The notes beneath the pieces were generated by a model. It was given only the letters and a program-made list of their open reading frames with translations, had not been told where the DNA came from and searched no databases. This document shows, one piece after another, positions 1 to 11,420 of a DNA stretch of 64,000 nt. The position numbers and the translations under genes are program-made. Origin of the DNA: Melastoma dodecandrum (taxonomy: Eukaryota > Streptophyta > Magnoliopsida > Myrtales > Melastomataceae); contig JARUPY010000534.1 of assembly GCA_029817715.1 (NCBI GenBank), positions 2,916,501 to 2,980,500 of the forward strand. Direction: 5' to 3'. Position 1 is the first letter of the stretch. Every line of letters begins with the position of its first letter.

Positions 1-1343
1 TAGGTGGTTCTTTAAGTCATAAGGTATGTTCTAGGTTCTAAAAATAAGAAATCGGCCACGGACAAATTTTACGTCTGGAACCTACCCACTCGGAACCTGC
101 TCACCCCTGGCGTGTGGATTAGTTCTCGTTCTTTAAGGTTATTTGTAAAAGTTTTGTGATTAAATATTTTGGACGTGTTTTTGTTAATAAATAGACAGCA
201 ATATTTTGCCAATAAAGCTTTAAACGCTAATTGTGATGTTGTTGTGGGGGCGTGGCTGATGTTCCCGAGGATCGATACAAAACACGGAGCTATTGGTAAA
301 ACCGACCCCGTGCTAATCCCCCCCCCAGGAGATCGAGTCGTCCGTCGTCGTCGTCGTCGCTGAGGAAGTGGCACTGGTGGACATGCACTGCGACGCCCCG
401 GTATACGAGCCCGCCCTTCGTTCGTTCCAGTCCCCCGTTCTTTTCGTTGGCTTTGCCATTGTTGAACGTCCGATGATCGCCGTTTTTATTTTTTGATTTT
501 ATTTTGACTAATGCCGTGATTGATCGGAGATGGTGATGCCGCTCTTTAAGGATTTTGTTGTCAGTTTTTGCCGCGCAATGTCTGCGTTTCGGTTGAGGAG
601 TTCTTTTCGACCGGTGAATGTTTCTTTTCTCCTTTTGGTAAATATTTTTTTCACGACTAGGCATCGGGAGTGGAGTAGCAAGAGACGAAGACGTCGATTG
701 ATCGATTGTCTCTAATGATTGTAATGTTGATTGTTTCAACTTGCGAGAGGATTTTCAGCTATGTTTGTGTTAGGAGTTTGCGGTTTCGGAACAAAGATGA
801 ACCTCTGTTGAAGCTGAGATTCTGGCGAGACAGTTGGCATTCCATTCGCTTCTTGAGTCCTTCGAAACATCTCAGTCGTGATTTTGTCATTCCTGATTGG
901 ATGATATCTCACAATTCTTTAGTATTTAGCGATTGGTAACGTAGTGTAGATAATAACCCGGTTCATCAATAATGGGAAGTTGTTTTCTGATGCATAGTTG
1001 AGGGGCTTCTCAGATAAATAACTGGTTGTTTTTGTTGCGAGTTCTTACTGGGGGCTGCGTGACGGCAATGTGTGATAAATTGGAGGTTTTACTTGTCTTG
1101 TGTCATTTTCATGACCAATGAACGAGACTTTTCCATCTATTGAGTTGTTACCTGTCCTTTTTTCATGCGTTTAAGGTAGCATGCATTTGATCTTGTGAGA
1201 ACTTTCTAGGCAAAGCATAGAAAGAATTCCTTACTGTTCTTATGGTTTGTGGGTTGTTCTGTCGTAGGATACAAGCATGAGAAATCCATGAGATCTCATT
1301 GAAACCAAGTGTTGCATAGTGCCTGTCCAGTTGTCTTTTCAAC
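1..1343. other. Upstream region of SEC15A, no gene recognised
   Basis: No open frame here resembles a known protein. The stretch contains a short CGT/TCG trinucleotide run near 340-360, whose translations are only Arg/Asp runs. The last few hundred bases before 1344 are AT-rich and probably hold the SEC15A promoter and 5' leader. Arabidopsis SEC15A-type genes can carry leader introns, but I cannot place splice sites here. Confidence 0.4.
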
Positions 1344-3698
1344 ATGAAGGCCAAGAGGAGAACCACTACTGATAACGGGGACACTGGAGAAGACCTGGTC
1401 CTTGCGACCTCGATTAGTAATGGTGAGGACTTGGCTCCTATTGTCAGGCTTGCGTTTGAAATGGGAAGGCCTGAAGCTCTGCTTCAGCAGCTTAAGACTG
1501 TAGTGAAGAAGAAGGAAGTAGAAATCGAGGAGCTTTGCAAGTCGCATTATGAGGAATTTATTCAGGCCGTTGATGAGCTTCGGGGTGTGCTGGTAGATGC
1601 TGAAGAGCTGAAGAGCGAGCTCTCCAGCGATAATTTAAAGTTACAGGAGGTGGGAACCACTCTTCTGGTGAAAGTTGATGAACTTCTGGAGTTCTATTCC
1701 GTGAAGCAGAATGTCATAGAAGCCATAAAGATGTGTAAAAATTGTTTGCAAGTGTTGGACCTCTGTGCAAAGTTCAATGGTCATATTACAGATGACCAGT
1801 TTTATCCTGCCTTAAAAACTGTTGATCTGATTGAGAAGAACTTACCGACTGTTCCCGTCAAGACTTTGAGAGTTGTTATCGAGAAGAGAATACCGGTTAT
1901 AAAGTCTCATATTGAGAAGAAACTAAACAGTCAGGTTAATGAATGGCTGGTTCAAATTAGAAGCTCCGCGAAGAACATTGGCCAGACAGCAATTGGGGTT
2001 GCTGCAACAGCTCGGCAGAGGGATGAGGAAATGCTCGAACACCAGAGAAAATCTGAAGAGCACTGTGGTCCTGGTGATTTTGAATATTCGCTCGACATTG
2101 AAGATATCAATGAAGATGGTGCTGTGAAGATCGACCTAACCCCACTCTATCATGCATCGCATATCCATAAGTGTCTCGGACTTCAAGAGCAGTTTCATGA
2201 TTACTACTACGATAATCGACGTTTGCAGCTTAGCTCAGACTTGCAGTTATCTTCAGCACAGCCATTTGTTGAATCCTACCAATCCTTTTTGGCACAAATT
2301 GCGGGACATTTCATTGTGGAAGATCGTGTGCTGAGGAGTAGTGGTGGGCTGTCGGGTACCGAACAGGTTGAAACTATGTGGGAGACTGCTGTCGCCAAAA
2401 TGACATCCGTGCTAGAGGAGCAATTTCGGCACATGGATTCTGCGACCCATTTACTCCTTGTTAAGGATTATGTCACCTTGTTTGGGGCTGCTCTTAGGCA
2501 GTACGGATATGAAGTGGCTCCGCTTTTTGAGGCTATGGACAGTAGCCGGGACAAATACCATCAGCTGCTATTTGCAGAGTGTAAGGAACAAATTGTAAGT
2601 ATCATTAGCAACGATACTTATGAACAGATGGTGATGAAAAAGGATACTGACTATGAGAACCACGTGCTTTCTTTTCATCTCCAAACTACTGATATTACAC
2701 CAGCATTCCCCTATATTGCTCCATTTTCAGCAATGGTCCCAGATGCTTGTCGCATTGTGAGATCATTCATCAAGGGTTCAGCAGATTTCCTGTCTCATGG
2801 AGGGCATTCCAATTTTTTCGATGTAGTGAAGAGATATCTGGATAAGATATTAATTGATGTATTGAATGAAGCTTTACTAAATGCAATTCACAGCGGTAGT
2901 ATCGGTGTTTCTCAAGCAATGCAACTCGCCGCGAACATAGCTTTTCTTGAACTGGCATGTGACTTCTTTATTCGTCATGCCGCTCAACTGTGTGGGGTTC
3001 CAATTAGATCTGTGGAAAGACCTCAAGCTAGTTTGACAGCGAAGGTGGTGCTGAAAACATCAAGGGATGCTGCCTATATTGCTCTGCTTAGTCTGGTGAA
3101 CAGCAAGTTAGATGAGTTTATGGCTCTGACAGAAAATATCAACTGGATTACAGAGGAGATTCCCGAGAATGGCAACGAGTACATTAACGAGGTGCTTATC
3201 TATCTTGAGACGCTCATGTCCACTGCTCAGCAAATACTTCCATCAGATGCTTTGTATAAAGTGGGCAGCGGAGCTCTGGAACATATATCCGACTCCATAG
3301 TGTCAGCTTTTCTCAGTGACTCAGTGAAAAGGTTCAACGTAAACATAGTGACTGGTTTCAACAGCGACCTCAGGGTATTGGAGACTTTTGCTGATGAAAG
3401 ATTTCACACCACGGGTTTAAGCGAGATATACAAGGACGGTAGCTTTAGGGAGTGCCTATTGGAGGCAAGGCAGCTAATAAACCTACTACTGAGCAACCAA
3501 CCAGAGAATTTCATGAACCCAGTCATTAGGGAAAGAAACTACAGTGCACTCGATTATAAAAAGGTTGCTACTATATGTGATAAGTTCAAGGATTCTCCTG
3601 ATGGCCTATTTGGAAGCCTTTCAAATAGAAGCAATAAGCAGAATGCTCGCAAGAAATCTATGGACGTGTTGAAGAAGAGACTGAAGGACTTCAACTGA
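1344..3698 (+). CDS. SEC15A: Exocyst complex subunit SEC15A (EXOC6 family)
   Basis: A single uninterrupted frame encodes 784 residues, close to the roughly 790 of Arabidopsis SEC15A. The N-terminal segment [17 protein letters not shown] and the later block [20 protein letters not shown] match the SEC15A type rather than SEC15B. Residues about 40-120 are rich in charged heptad-like helices (coiled coil). The C-terminal half carries the Sec15 helical-bundle domain, and the protein ends in a basic tail ([15 protein letters not shown]). SEC15 is a core subunit of the octameric exocyst, which tethers secretory vesicles to the plasma membrane; in other eukaryotes it binds Rab GTPases through its C-terminal domain. 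The ATG at 1344 is chosen because the preceding sequence shows no homology and the N-terminus aligns with family members. No disruption is seen, so the gene looks functional. Identification is from remembered family similarity. Confidence 0.95.
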   Translation: MKAKRRTTTDNGDTGEDLVLATSISNGEDLAPIVRLAFEMGRPEALLQQLKTVVKKKEVEIEELCKSHYEEFIQAVDELRGVLVDAEELKSELSSDNLKLQEVGTTLLVKVDELLEFYSVKQNVIEAIKMCKNCLQVLDLCAKFNGHITDDQFYPALKTVDLIEKNLPTVPVKTLRVVIEKRIPVIKSHIEKKLNSQVNEWLVQIRSSAKNIGQTAIGVAATARQRDEEMLEHQRKSEEHCGPGDFEYSLDIEDINEDGAVKIDLTPLYHASHIHKCLGLQEQFHDYYYDNRRLQLSSDLQLSSAQPFVESYQSFLAQIAGHFIVEDRVLRSSGGLSGTEQVETMWETAVAKMTSVLEEQFRHMDSATHLLLVKDYVTLFGAALRQYGYEVAPLFEAMDSSRDKYHQLLFAECKEQIVSIISNDTYEQMVMKKDTDYENHVLSFHLQTTDITPAFPYIAPFSAMVPDACRIVRSFIKGSADFLSHGGHSNFFDVVKRYLDKILIDVLNEALLNAIHSGSIGVSQAMQLAANIAFLELACDFFIRHAAQLCGVPIRSVERPQASLTAKVVLKTSRDAAYIALLSLVNSKLDEFMALTENINWITEEIPENGNEYINEVLIYLETLMSTAQQILPSDALYKVGSGALEHISDSIVSAFLSDSVKRFNVNIVTGFNSDLRVLETFADERFHTTGLSEIYKDGSFRECLLEARQLINLLLSNQPENFMNPVIRERNYSALDYKKVATICDKFKDSPDGLFGSLSNRSNKQNARKKSMDVLKKRLKDFN

Positions 3699-3879
3699 GG
3701 TTTTTCTCGTTCTTCTGCATTAAACTTCGGTATAGTTGCAGTTTCAGTTCTTAAATCCTAACTGTCCTTAGGTTGATACATTTGCTCTTAGTGGAGCATC
3801 CTGGGATTTACAACTCGGTGGGGGTGCCTATTGTTAGTTTTTTTTGGTTGATAAGTGCTTTTTCTTGGCAATTTTTGAA

Positions 3880-4272
3880 ATTAATTCGACAATTAGCCCA
3901 CCAAAGTCGGCCTTACAAAGGCCGACTTCTCTACACTTAGTAAAAGAAAAAATTTTTAATGGTCATTCACATAAGGCCGACTTTCCTCGTGTGAAGGCAA
4001 AAAAAAATTAGAAGGCAAAAAAAAATTAACACGAGAAAGTCGGCCTTTATAAGGCCGACTTCCATTCACCAAGACCGAAGTCGGCCTTACAAAGGCCGAC
4101 TTCCTTCATGAGGTATCCCAGACTTCGTTTGTCAAAATTTTTTCCAAGTGTGGGAGACCGACTTCCGTTCTGAAAAACCGAAGTCGGCCTTTGTAAGATC
4201 GACTTTGATGGGTTAGTTGGCGAATTATTTTCAATACTGCGTCATTTGGCGAAATATTTCGCCAAATGTGCC
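3880..4272. repeat. Cluster of short hairpin repeats (AAGTCGGCC / GGCCGACTT)
   Basis: Several copies of an inverted pair, AAGTCGGCCTT followed within 2-6 bases by AAGGCCGACTT, occur at about 3904-3926, 4041-4063 and 4079-4102, with decayed copies near 4160-4206. A larger stem is formed by the arms at about 3972-3996 and 4030-4054 around two A-rich tracts. The block ends with a perfect 26-bp palindrome at 4243-4268 centred on GAAATATTTC. A related block lies at 32190-32365. This looks like part of a dispersed non-coding element downstream of SEC15A. I do not recognise the family. Confidence 0.7.
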
Positions 4273-5900
4273 CGAGTTTTTTTCCTAGCTGGCTCACGGA
4301 GGGCGGCCGTTGACATGTGGGATTTCCGCAGAAGTGGCTCGTTTATCAGGTGGTTCTGATCCAATGGGTTACATGGCAACAATTGTTCGGTCAGATTTAT
4401 ATTCCCTTGCCGCGTGCTTTCGAGTGTAGCGACTCTGTTGTCCTGTTGCTGTATTTGGAACAATTCTCCCGGTCAATTTCTTTTCTGGTTACTTTCTGTC
4501 CGGCACTCTCATTAGTTAACAGAATGAGGAATCAAGTTAATTTCCGAGGAAGAGAAACTAGAACATGTTCTTTCCAGGCACCACTGTCCCTACTTTGACA
4601 GGCATCGGTCCCAACTCTGGGACCATGCCGCTCTTTGTGATCAGTTGTCAGCTTTTGATGATGGAATAGTGGACTGCCTGATTTGGCGAGATATCCGTTT
4701 TTGAGCTCGCCAAGGAGCTCAATATTTTCCGAGCAAGGGAGGTTGAAGTGCACATCTGGGCCAGAGTTCAGTAGCATTTTTCAGCAGGTCGACTAGTAGG
4801 GAAGCCCCACTAATACTCTTACGGCCATGTTTGTGGGACTCCTTTATATCGCGGCTCATTCTAAACTCGGCTCGTGTTCCGCGAAGCATTTTCATCTCAT
4901 TGCCTCTCAGTTTATAGTTGGGCTTTTCGTATTTGCATCAACGTTTCAGTATTTCTAACAGAGTTCCTTCCGCAACCCGTCTCCATCTGCTTTTCCGTCA
5001 TCCTTATCGAAACGGGCTGCCTCATTGTCGGGAATTGCACATCATACAGGTATATCGCACTCGCGGCACCTCCTCCTCCTCCTCCTCCTCTTGCCCCTCT
5101 TCTTCGGCCGAGATTGCGACGTGCTAGGGACCCGAGAACAGACGAACACGTCGCATGTCATCATGACGCCGAAGAAAAGCATCAGAAACGAGTGGAGTTG
5201 GGACTTTGCCCCATCCTTCATGGAGTGTGGGATGGAGAAAGAGTAATCGGTGGTGGTGGGGGGTGTTGAGGTCAAACAATCCACTGTGCTTCCAACAGTG
5301 GGTTCCAACTTAGAAGAGGTGTAGTTATCACGAGAATATTTTTTGAAATAAAGTAAAATTATTTTAAAATTTTTTAAATAATGTTTCGAACTAGTAAATT
5401 TTTTTTTTTTTTTTTTATAAAAACCAACACCTCTTAAAGAAATCAACTTTATAAAAGTTAGACTTTAAAAAAAAAATAGAAAATCGACTTTTATAATACG
5501 AATTGTTTGAGAAGTAAAATCGATTTTATAAAAGCAAGACTTCTTCGCAAATTTGAAACTATTCCTTCCTTTTCCTACTAACGTTAAGATACAAATTTAT
5601 AGTGTTATACCTAATTCTTCACCGTCAGTTACTGAAGTTCTAATATCTAGTTAACCAAGCAACGCATCCCGTCATAATAAAACAAAACCAATTCGTATGT
5701 AGAGACTTAGTACGTGTGATTTTGTGTCGGATGCTGTTATGTTTATGATTCTTTCTGTTTCTCCTTAAATTCTCTGATCGCACGAATGTAGTAGCCATAT
5801 TTCTAGAAAGGGACCAAAATGGGTCGGGGAGAAGTGACGCATGGGAACACGTCATGAGTCCATCGGATAATAGGTTTTGCCACCTTTTTTTTTACTAAAA
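4273..5900. other. Intergenic region, no gene recognised
   Basis: Frames here are short and overlap on both strands without recognisable domains. A CTC trinucleotide microsatellite lies at about 5071-5096, and poly-T and poly-A tracts at about 5400-5416 and 5466-5478. The 5330-5560 stretch is strongly AT-rich with short repeats related to 'ttataaaagt'. Nothing else is supported. Confidence 0.5.
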
Positions 5901-5903
5901 TTT

Positions 5904-6545
5904 AGGCTTAATTAACAATTCTATCGTGTATAATTTTCATTTTTTTATCAATCTTGTCATTTGAAACGCTTCCTACCCATATCCATACTTAAGCCGTTAT
6001 CACAATACTAGCCCCCGTTACCTCCCCTGTAACAAAATCTGACGTGACAGCCTACTGACTTTAACGACGTTAAAAAATACGGCATAATTAGCAATTTTAT
6101 CATGTACTATTTTCTTTTTTTCCGATCCATTATGTCGTTTGAAACGCTTCAAAGGGGAGGTAATCGAGCCTAAGAAATTATGGTCGAAGATATAATCGTT
6201 CACTATAATTGGGCTACCGTCGGATTCCGTTACAAGGGGAGGTAACAGAAGATAATTTTGTGATAACGGCTTAAGTACGGGTATGGATGGGAAGCGTTTC
6301 AAACGACATGATGAATCGAAAAAAATGAAAATAGTACATGATAAAATTGCTAATTAGGTTGTGTTTTTTAGTGCCGTTAAAGCCAGGTGGGCTGCCACGT
6401 CGGATTCCGTTACAAGGGGTGGTAACGGAGGATAATTTTGTAATAATGGCTTAAGTACAAATATGGGTTGGAAGCGTTTCAAACGACAAGATGGATGGAA
6501 AAAAAAACCAAAATAGTAAATGATAGAATTGCTAATTAGGCCAGT
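5904..6545. mobile_element. Nested pair of MITE-like inverted-repeat elements
   Basis: The outer left arm (about 5904-6074) is the inverted counterpart of the outer right arm (about 6358-6545): GGCTTAATTAACAATTCT at one end pairs with GAATTGCTAATTAGGCC at the other, and the segments with GTTACCTCCCC and GGGGTGGTAAC also pair. Inside lies a second pair of the same family, with a left arm from about 6075 and a right arm ending at about 6357. It reads as one copy inserted in the centre of another. There is no coding capacity, which fits a non-autonomous terminal-inverted-repeat DNA element. Boundaries are by eye and target duplications were not resolved. Confidence 0.7.
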
Positions 6546-9500
6546 TTTCGGATTGATTTTACGCTTTGTAGGGTAAAGTTTTTGCCGTTCATGGGATTTT
6601 GCTGTATAGGTTAGTACCGCGTATTCTAGCTGTGACTTTGCTGGAAGTTCTATAGTTCATAACAGGGACTTTGGCTGAGTCCTACGGCTTAGAATCGCAA
6701 CAACGAAACAAAATTTATTAAGTGTCTTAAAAGACGTTTTTTTCTAATCGTGACTTCAAGCTCCATTAACGCCGCGATCCTAAACATTGCGTTACCTTTG
6801 CTGGAATATTGTCGCGGTTCGTTATTGTATTTTTCTTGTATTTTCGAAGTTGACCTAAACTAAACCAGGACATATTAGCTGTATTTTGAAAAATTTGGAA
6901 AACAAACAGTACATCATCCATGTAAACCTCCAATTACAAGGATTAGTATCCTCACAATTTCACTAGAAATTGAGAGTGCCAATTCCCAATTCGACGGCTA
7001 TCTTATATCATCAACTTTAAAAAGTCTTAAATATCCTTATAATAAACATAAAGAATATGAATAGTTTAATTTTAAAATTACATTATACTTTTTGGGTTCA
7101 TGTTTATGTTTATGATTTAATATTGACTATTTCGGGTTTAGTATTTAGTATCTAATATTTACGATTTAATGTTTCTGATTTAATAAATTATAGTTTAGGG
7201 TTTAGTGTTAATTTTTACTATTTAATATTTATGGTTAATGATTGACGTTTCAACATATAGATTTTAAAATTTAGTATTTCCGACAGATTTCATAATATAT
7301 ATTTAGATTTTAGACACCACGATCAAGATAGGAAAATAATTAGATAAATTATAGAATTATAGTGAGATGAAATATTAAAAAAAAAGAGTTAATTTCAACA
7401 TTGTTTAATACTTAAAAAATTTGAACAAATCTATTGACGTGAAACAACTTGTAACATCAAGTGAGATTGACACTCGATTTTTCTAGAAATCAAGAGGATC
7501 GCGATCCCACTTACGACTTATTGCAACCACGCAACACTAGTCGTTACATTATTATTGGTTGGTTACAAGTAAAATAATTAATGATGTTCGGACATTCGGT
7601 CGTGGGGTGTGCCTTGGACTTCTTCCACGTTTTACCAATAAACAAATAAATTAATTTTATTTAATTGTACAAAACCGTTTCCCCTTTTTTTAAATATTTT
7701 TTTTTACTTAAATAATTTGGGGAGGAATGTCGCTCTCCCTCAATTTTCAACTTAAACTGGGGGGACCTCCCCGTTTCTCTATGTGGTGAATAGTCGCGAA
7801 TTTATTCATGAGGACGAGGATTATTTTCTAGTTTGTGCGCGCGAGGGGTTCCTACGAGTATCCAAAAGGAACGCGGACTTACACTTGATTACATCAAAAC
7901 CCTCGTATCAAAACCGGCGTCGGAGTTACTTTTTCAGGAACCTCGGCCGGCGATATTTGCTGATCTCCGGGGCTCCACTCCATGCTAAGCTAGCGCGAAT
8001 AAAATATCTCGGCCAGTTCCGTTGCTTTCGGAGGCAACTCCCGGCTGACCTTTTCTCGTGTGCCTTCTTTGGAGGTCTACGTGTTTCTGCTTCCATGACA
8101 ATGCTGGGACATTCCTTCACAAGTTACTTTCGGCGATGCTCTTTTTCGAATCGTATTGATCTGTTTTACACGGTTCCTTCTTCTTTTTGGATAAAAACAG
8201 ATCGAGGGGTGGTGGTGGTGGTGGGGATGAACTTTTTTCCTACAAAGTGGAACGGGGGAGTGAGCGTAGTGCCTCGATATGGACGGTTCATAACCTCCAT
8301 TTCTAGCCCATTGCATATCCCATATGTTAAGGGGGAGTCAAGAAGGGGATTATCGGGTCGACAAAAATTGGCCACACATGTGCCGCATTTCTAGTGTCAG
8401 AACAAAAATGTGCTCGTCATTACCTTTACCTAGTAGAGAATGTCACATGCCCTTCCCTTTCTTTTTTTTTTAAAAAAAATTAAAAATATGCACAAGAATC
8501 ATGACTCAAAACATTCGTAAGAAACCACTCGGAAGTCAACCCCTTCTCGATTCCTAGCCAAAATTTAATAAAAACAAATAAATATGTTGTCCACTTGCTC
8601 TTGATGGGTGAATCGCATGAAATCTCTTTAGTCCGAGTGGTATGTTATTTATCGATGAGGAAGCCATTTTAACCAAAAAGAATACACGTTTAGTAGCGAA
8701 CCGCGATGGGCCATGATGATCTTGTCTCTTAACCCTTTTTAATGGCATTAATGGTGAAATTATTCAAAAGGAGGGTGGTGGTGGTGGTGGTGGGGAGGGA
8801 GATTTTGCTTAGTTCCATTCTTTTTCCCTTTAGCTGAATCCTTACCAATCGATGGGGGACTTAGTGGTTTACTCTTCTTTATCTAAAGGAAATCTCGAAA
8901 AGGCACACGTAATCCATGCCTAAAGAATCAACTTTTTAGCTAGTACTAATACAAATGTTCATTGTTTTTTTTTCTTTAAAAAGAAAGAAACACCATCCCT
9001 ATGGAAGCACGTGTTAATGAGCCAATGCTTCCCTCCCCACCACATTGTCGTCAATCGTCGTAAACACAATCATTAGATGAACAAACGATTATAGCAAACA
9101 AACCTTGCCAACTAACATTTGCCCACATCACTAATACCTTCGATTTTTTTCTCTATCTCCTTAAAAATCAGGAGTTCTTCCCGTTGAATTTAGGGTTTTG
9201 AAACGAGTGCATTTTGTATCTCCTCAAAAAGAAATTGAGAAAGTTGACTTGGGTGGGTTTAGGTATTGTCTTTCAAAAAGGGAGATGATGGTTCTCGAGG
9301 AAGGAAACAGAAAAGGACTTGAAGACGAAGGATGATCACAGGCGGGGGGGTGAAGTTATGATGTCTTCGCATCTCCCCGGAGAAAGGTTCCTCCCAAGAG
9401 CCGGCTGCACTTTCGTCGATCGTCGAAGCGACACGTCGCAGAAGGAATCCAAAAAAGTGTTCTCATTAGGTAGTTAACTCTTTTAGATTTTTGATTGTCT

Positions 9501-11290
9501 GTGCCGCGATGGAGGGTCGGGTCGATGTAACGAGAATTCGGATGGTGGAGAGGATTTGTGTGGTCTACGATAATAGATGATACTTTCTTAGACGTGTTTC
9601 TACCTCCACATCTCTTCTGAATTTTTTCCTCCAATCATTGTTATTTTTATTCGGATTGTTGGGTATTATTTAGTTCCCACTAGGTTAAAACAGAGAGAGA
9701 GAGAGAGAGAGAGCTATGGCTAGTATTTAATGTGATCCGGACGTGACCTTATTGGAAGTAGCTATTCAATTTGGGGATTATGGTTCGGAGGAGGAAATAT
9801 TATCTTAATCGATATCTCGATATGATTACAGATTTTATGTTCTCAAACTATTGGATTGGACTTTGGCATTATATAAATATACGTCTAAATTTAGAGTTTT
9901 TTTATTTGTTGAATTTGGAGGGGGTGGTGAGATTCTTCGTTTTCATACGGCTCTTCTCTTCTCCCGTGACTAACTTTGCCGCCCTCTATCACCAAACTAT
10001 TGAAGCATCTCGTTAATTATTGAAGCAATCTTTCCTTGGAGGTCCACACAATCACTTCCTATGTCGATATAATAAGCCTTTACTTTAGCCATCTACAAAA
10101 TACGAATGAGTTTTACCCGCAACATGGTTTCTTTTGACAGATTGGTCCAGATTCCCTCTATTAAAAAAATCGAAGGGGATCGGACACCGTTCAAATGGTT
10201 GTCTGAATTCTTGGCATTTCCTGTCACGAGTATTTATTCCCTCCGGGTTAAACGTGGGTGCAGGCTAACAAACACATCGTGAATATCCGATGAATGAACA
10301 CGGGGTTCGAAATTTGGTTCATTATAATGTATAAAATAGTAAAGACACGATATACAACTTTTACATAGTATTAAAGCCAGAATCCCATCCGAGACAAAGA
10401 TCCGACGTGGATAAAACAAATTACCTAATCAAATTAACAAAAGGTTTTGATTTGCATCCCCTACGCCGTGAATCTCAATTACTCCTCAAGCGGTCTCAAT
10501 TACCCCTCAAGCGGTACCGACGTCCTTTCTTTGAATGAGTTGAAATCTGCTACTTTCTGGATAAATGAGATATATTAATAGACGAAGAAAGAGCCTGGAA
10601 CGATACTCAAAATCCAACGAGTGGTGTTAATGCGTTTCGGGGGATGAAATCAGCATTAATATTCCCGTACATCATATCTGAGTTTATATGTATAAACCTT
10701 TTCTTTTTGTCACCTTTTTAACAATCTCCAAAATATGAACAAATTAAAGTTCACGTGCGTGGTCTGTATCTAGCACCTATAATCTATCCAATTTGACGTT
10801 GCTGCGGTTGGACTCGTATTTGTGAGACACACAAAAAATGAACGAATGGAATGAACGGCGGGGTACGAAGTCCCTTTTACGGGAACACTTGCCCGAACGA
10901 CGACAGAGAATTCATCGTACTACTACTCCTCCACTAACTCCATCGCAGACTTTGTTTGAATCATATTATATTTAATGTCACGTAACCCAAAACCACACAG
11001 TTGTCCTCACTTCTACCCCCCACCCATTTGAAAACTGGGTCCCAACCACCCCCCACTCTTCAAATTACCAAAAACACCTCCTGTCACCTCATAAACAATA
11101 ATTTCCGATTAAAAAACACTATTCTTTCTTTTACCTTTTAATCCATCCCATATTAAATTTTTATACGTTCACTGTGATGACATGACGTCGTCTTCTGTTC
11201 ATCATAAATTTTACTTCGAATTACTTATATTTTTCGAAGTTTAAAATGGGGGGAGGGGGTTTGGGTGGGGTGGGACATCTCACCATTCCC
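6546..11290. other. Long AT-rich intergenic region with microsatellites
   Basis: I find no protein or RNA gene. Visible features are GGT trinucleotide runs at about 8206-8224 and 8774-8795, a GA dinucleotide run at about 9691-9713, and AT-rich degenerate repeats of a TTTAGTATTTA type at about 7110-7290. The 203-residue frame at 7783-8394 has no recognisable motif and unusual composition, and is not called. The 3' end of the region (11000-11290) is the presumed upstream region of the NPF gene. Confidence 0.5.
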
Positions 11291-11298
11291 CCAGTATT

Positions 11299-11309
11299 TA
11301 TATATATTA
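11299..11309 (+). promoter_or_regulatory. Candidate TATA box of the NPF gene
   Basis: A TATATATATT run lies about 115 bases before the NPF start codon at 11421, after a C/G-rich stretch. The spacing suits a plant core promoter with a leader of about 80-90 bases. It is inferred from position and composition only. Confidence 0.4.
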
Positions 11310-11420
11310 AATGTTTGTGAAGAGTAAGTTCATCGGAAAGAGAAGCAGCGAAGGCCATCATTAACTACAAGACATCTCGATTTCCTTCCCCCCACCCACC
11401 TTCCCTCTTGGGCAGAAACA

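Noticed and set aside
69..739. Arg- and Asp-rich frames near the left edge
   Set aside because: Produced by the CGT/TCG trinucleotide run; no family match.
7120..7290. TTTAGGG-like sequence suggesting interstitial telomere repeat
   Set aside because: Only one exact TTTAGGG among degenerate TTTAGTATTTA words; simply AT-rich.
7783..8394. 203-codon plus-strand frame
   Set aside because: No recognised domain, starts with a non-ATG codon, and its composition is like the surrounding non-coding DNA; overlapping minus frames are equally long.
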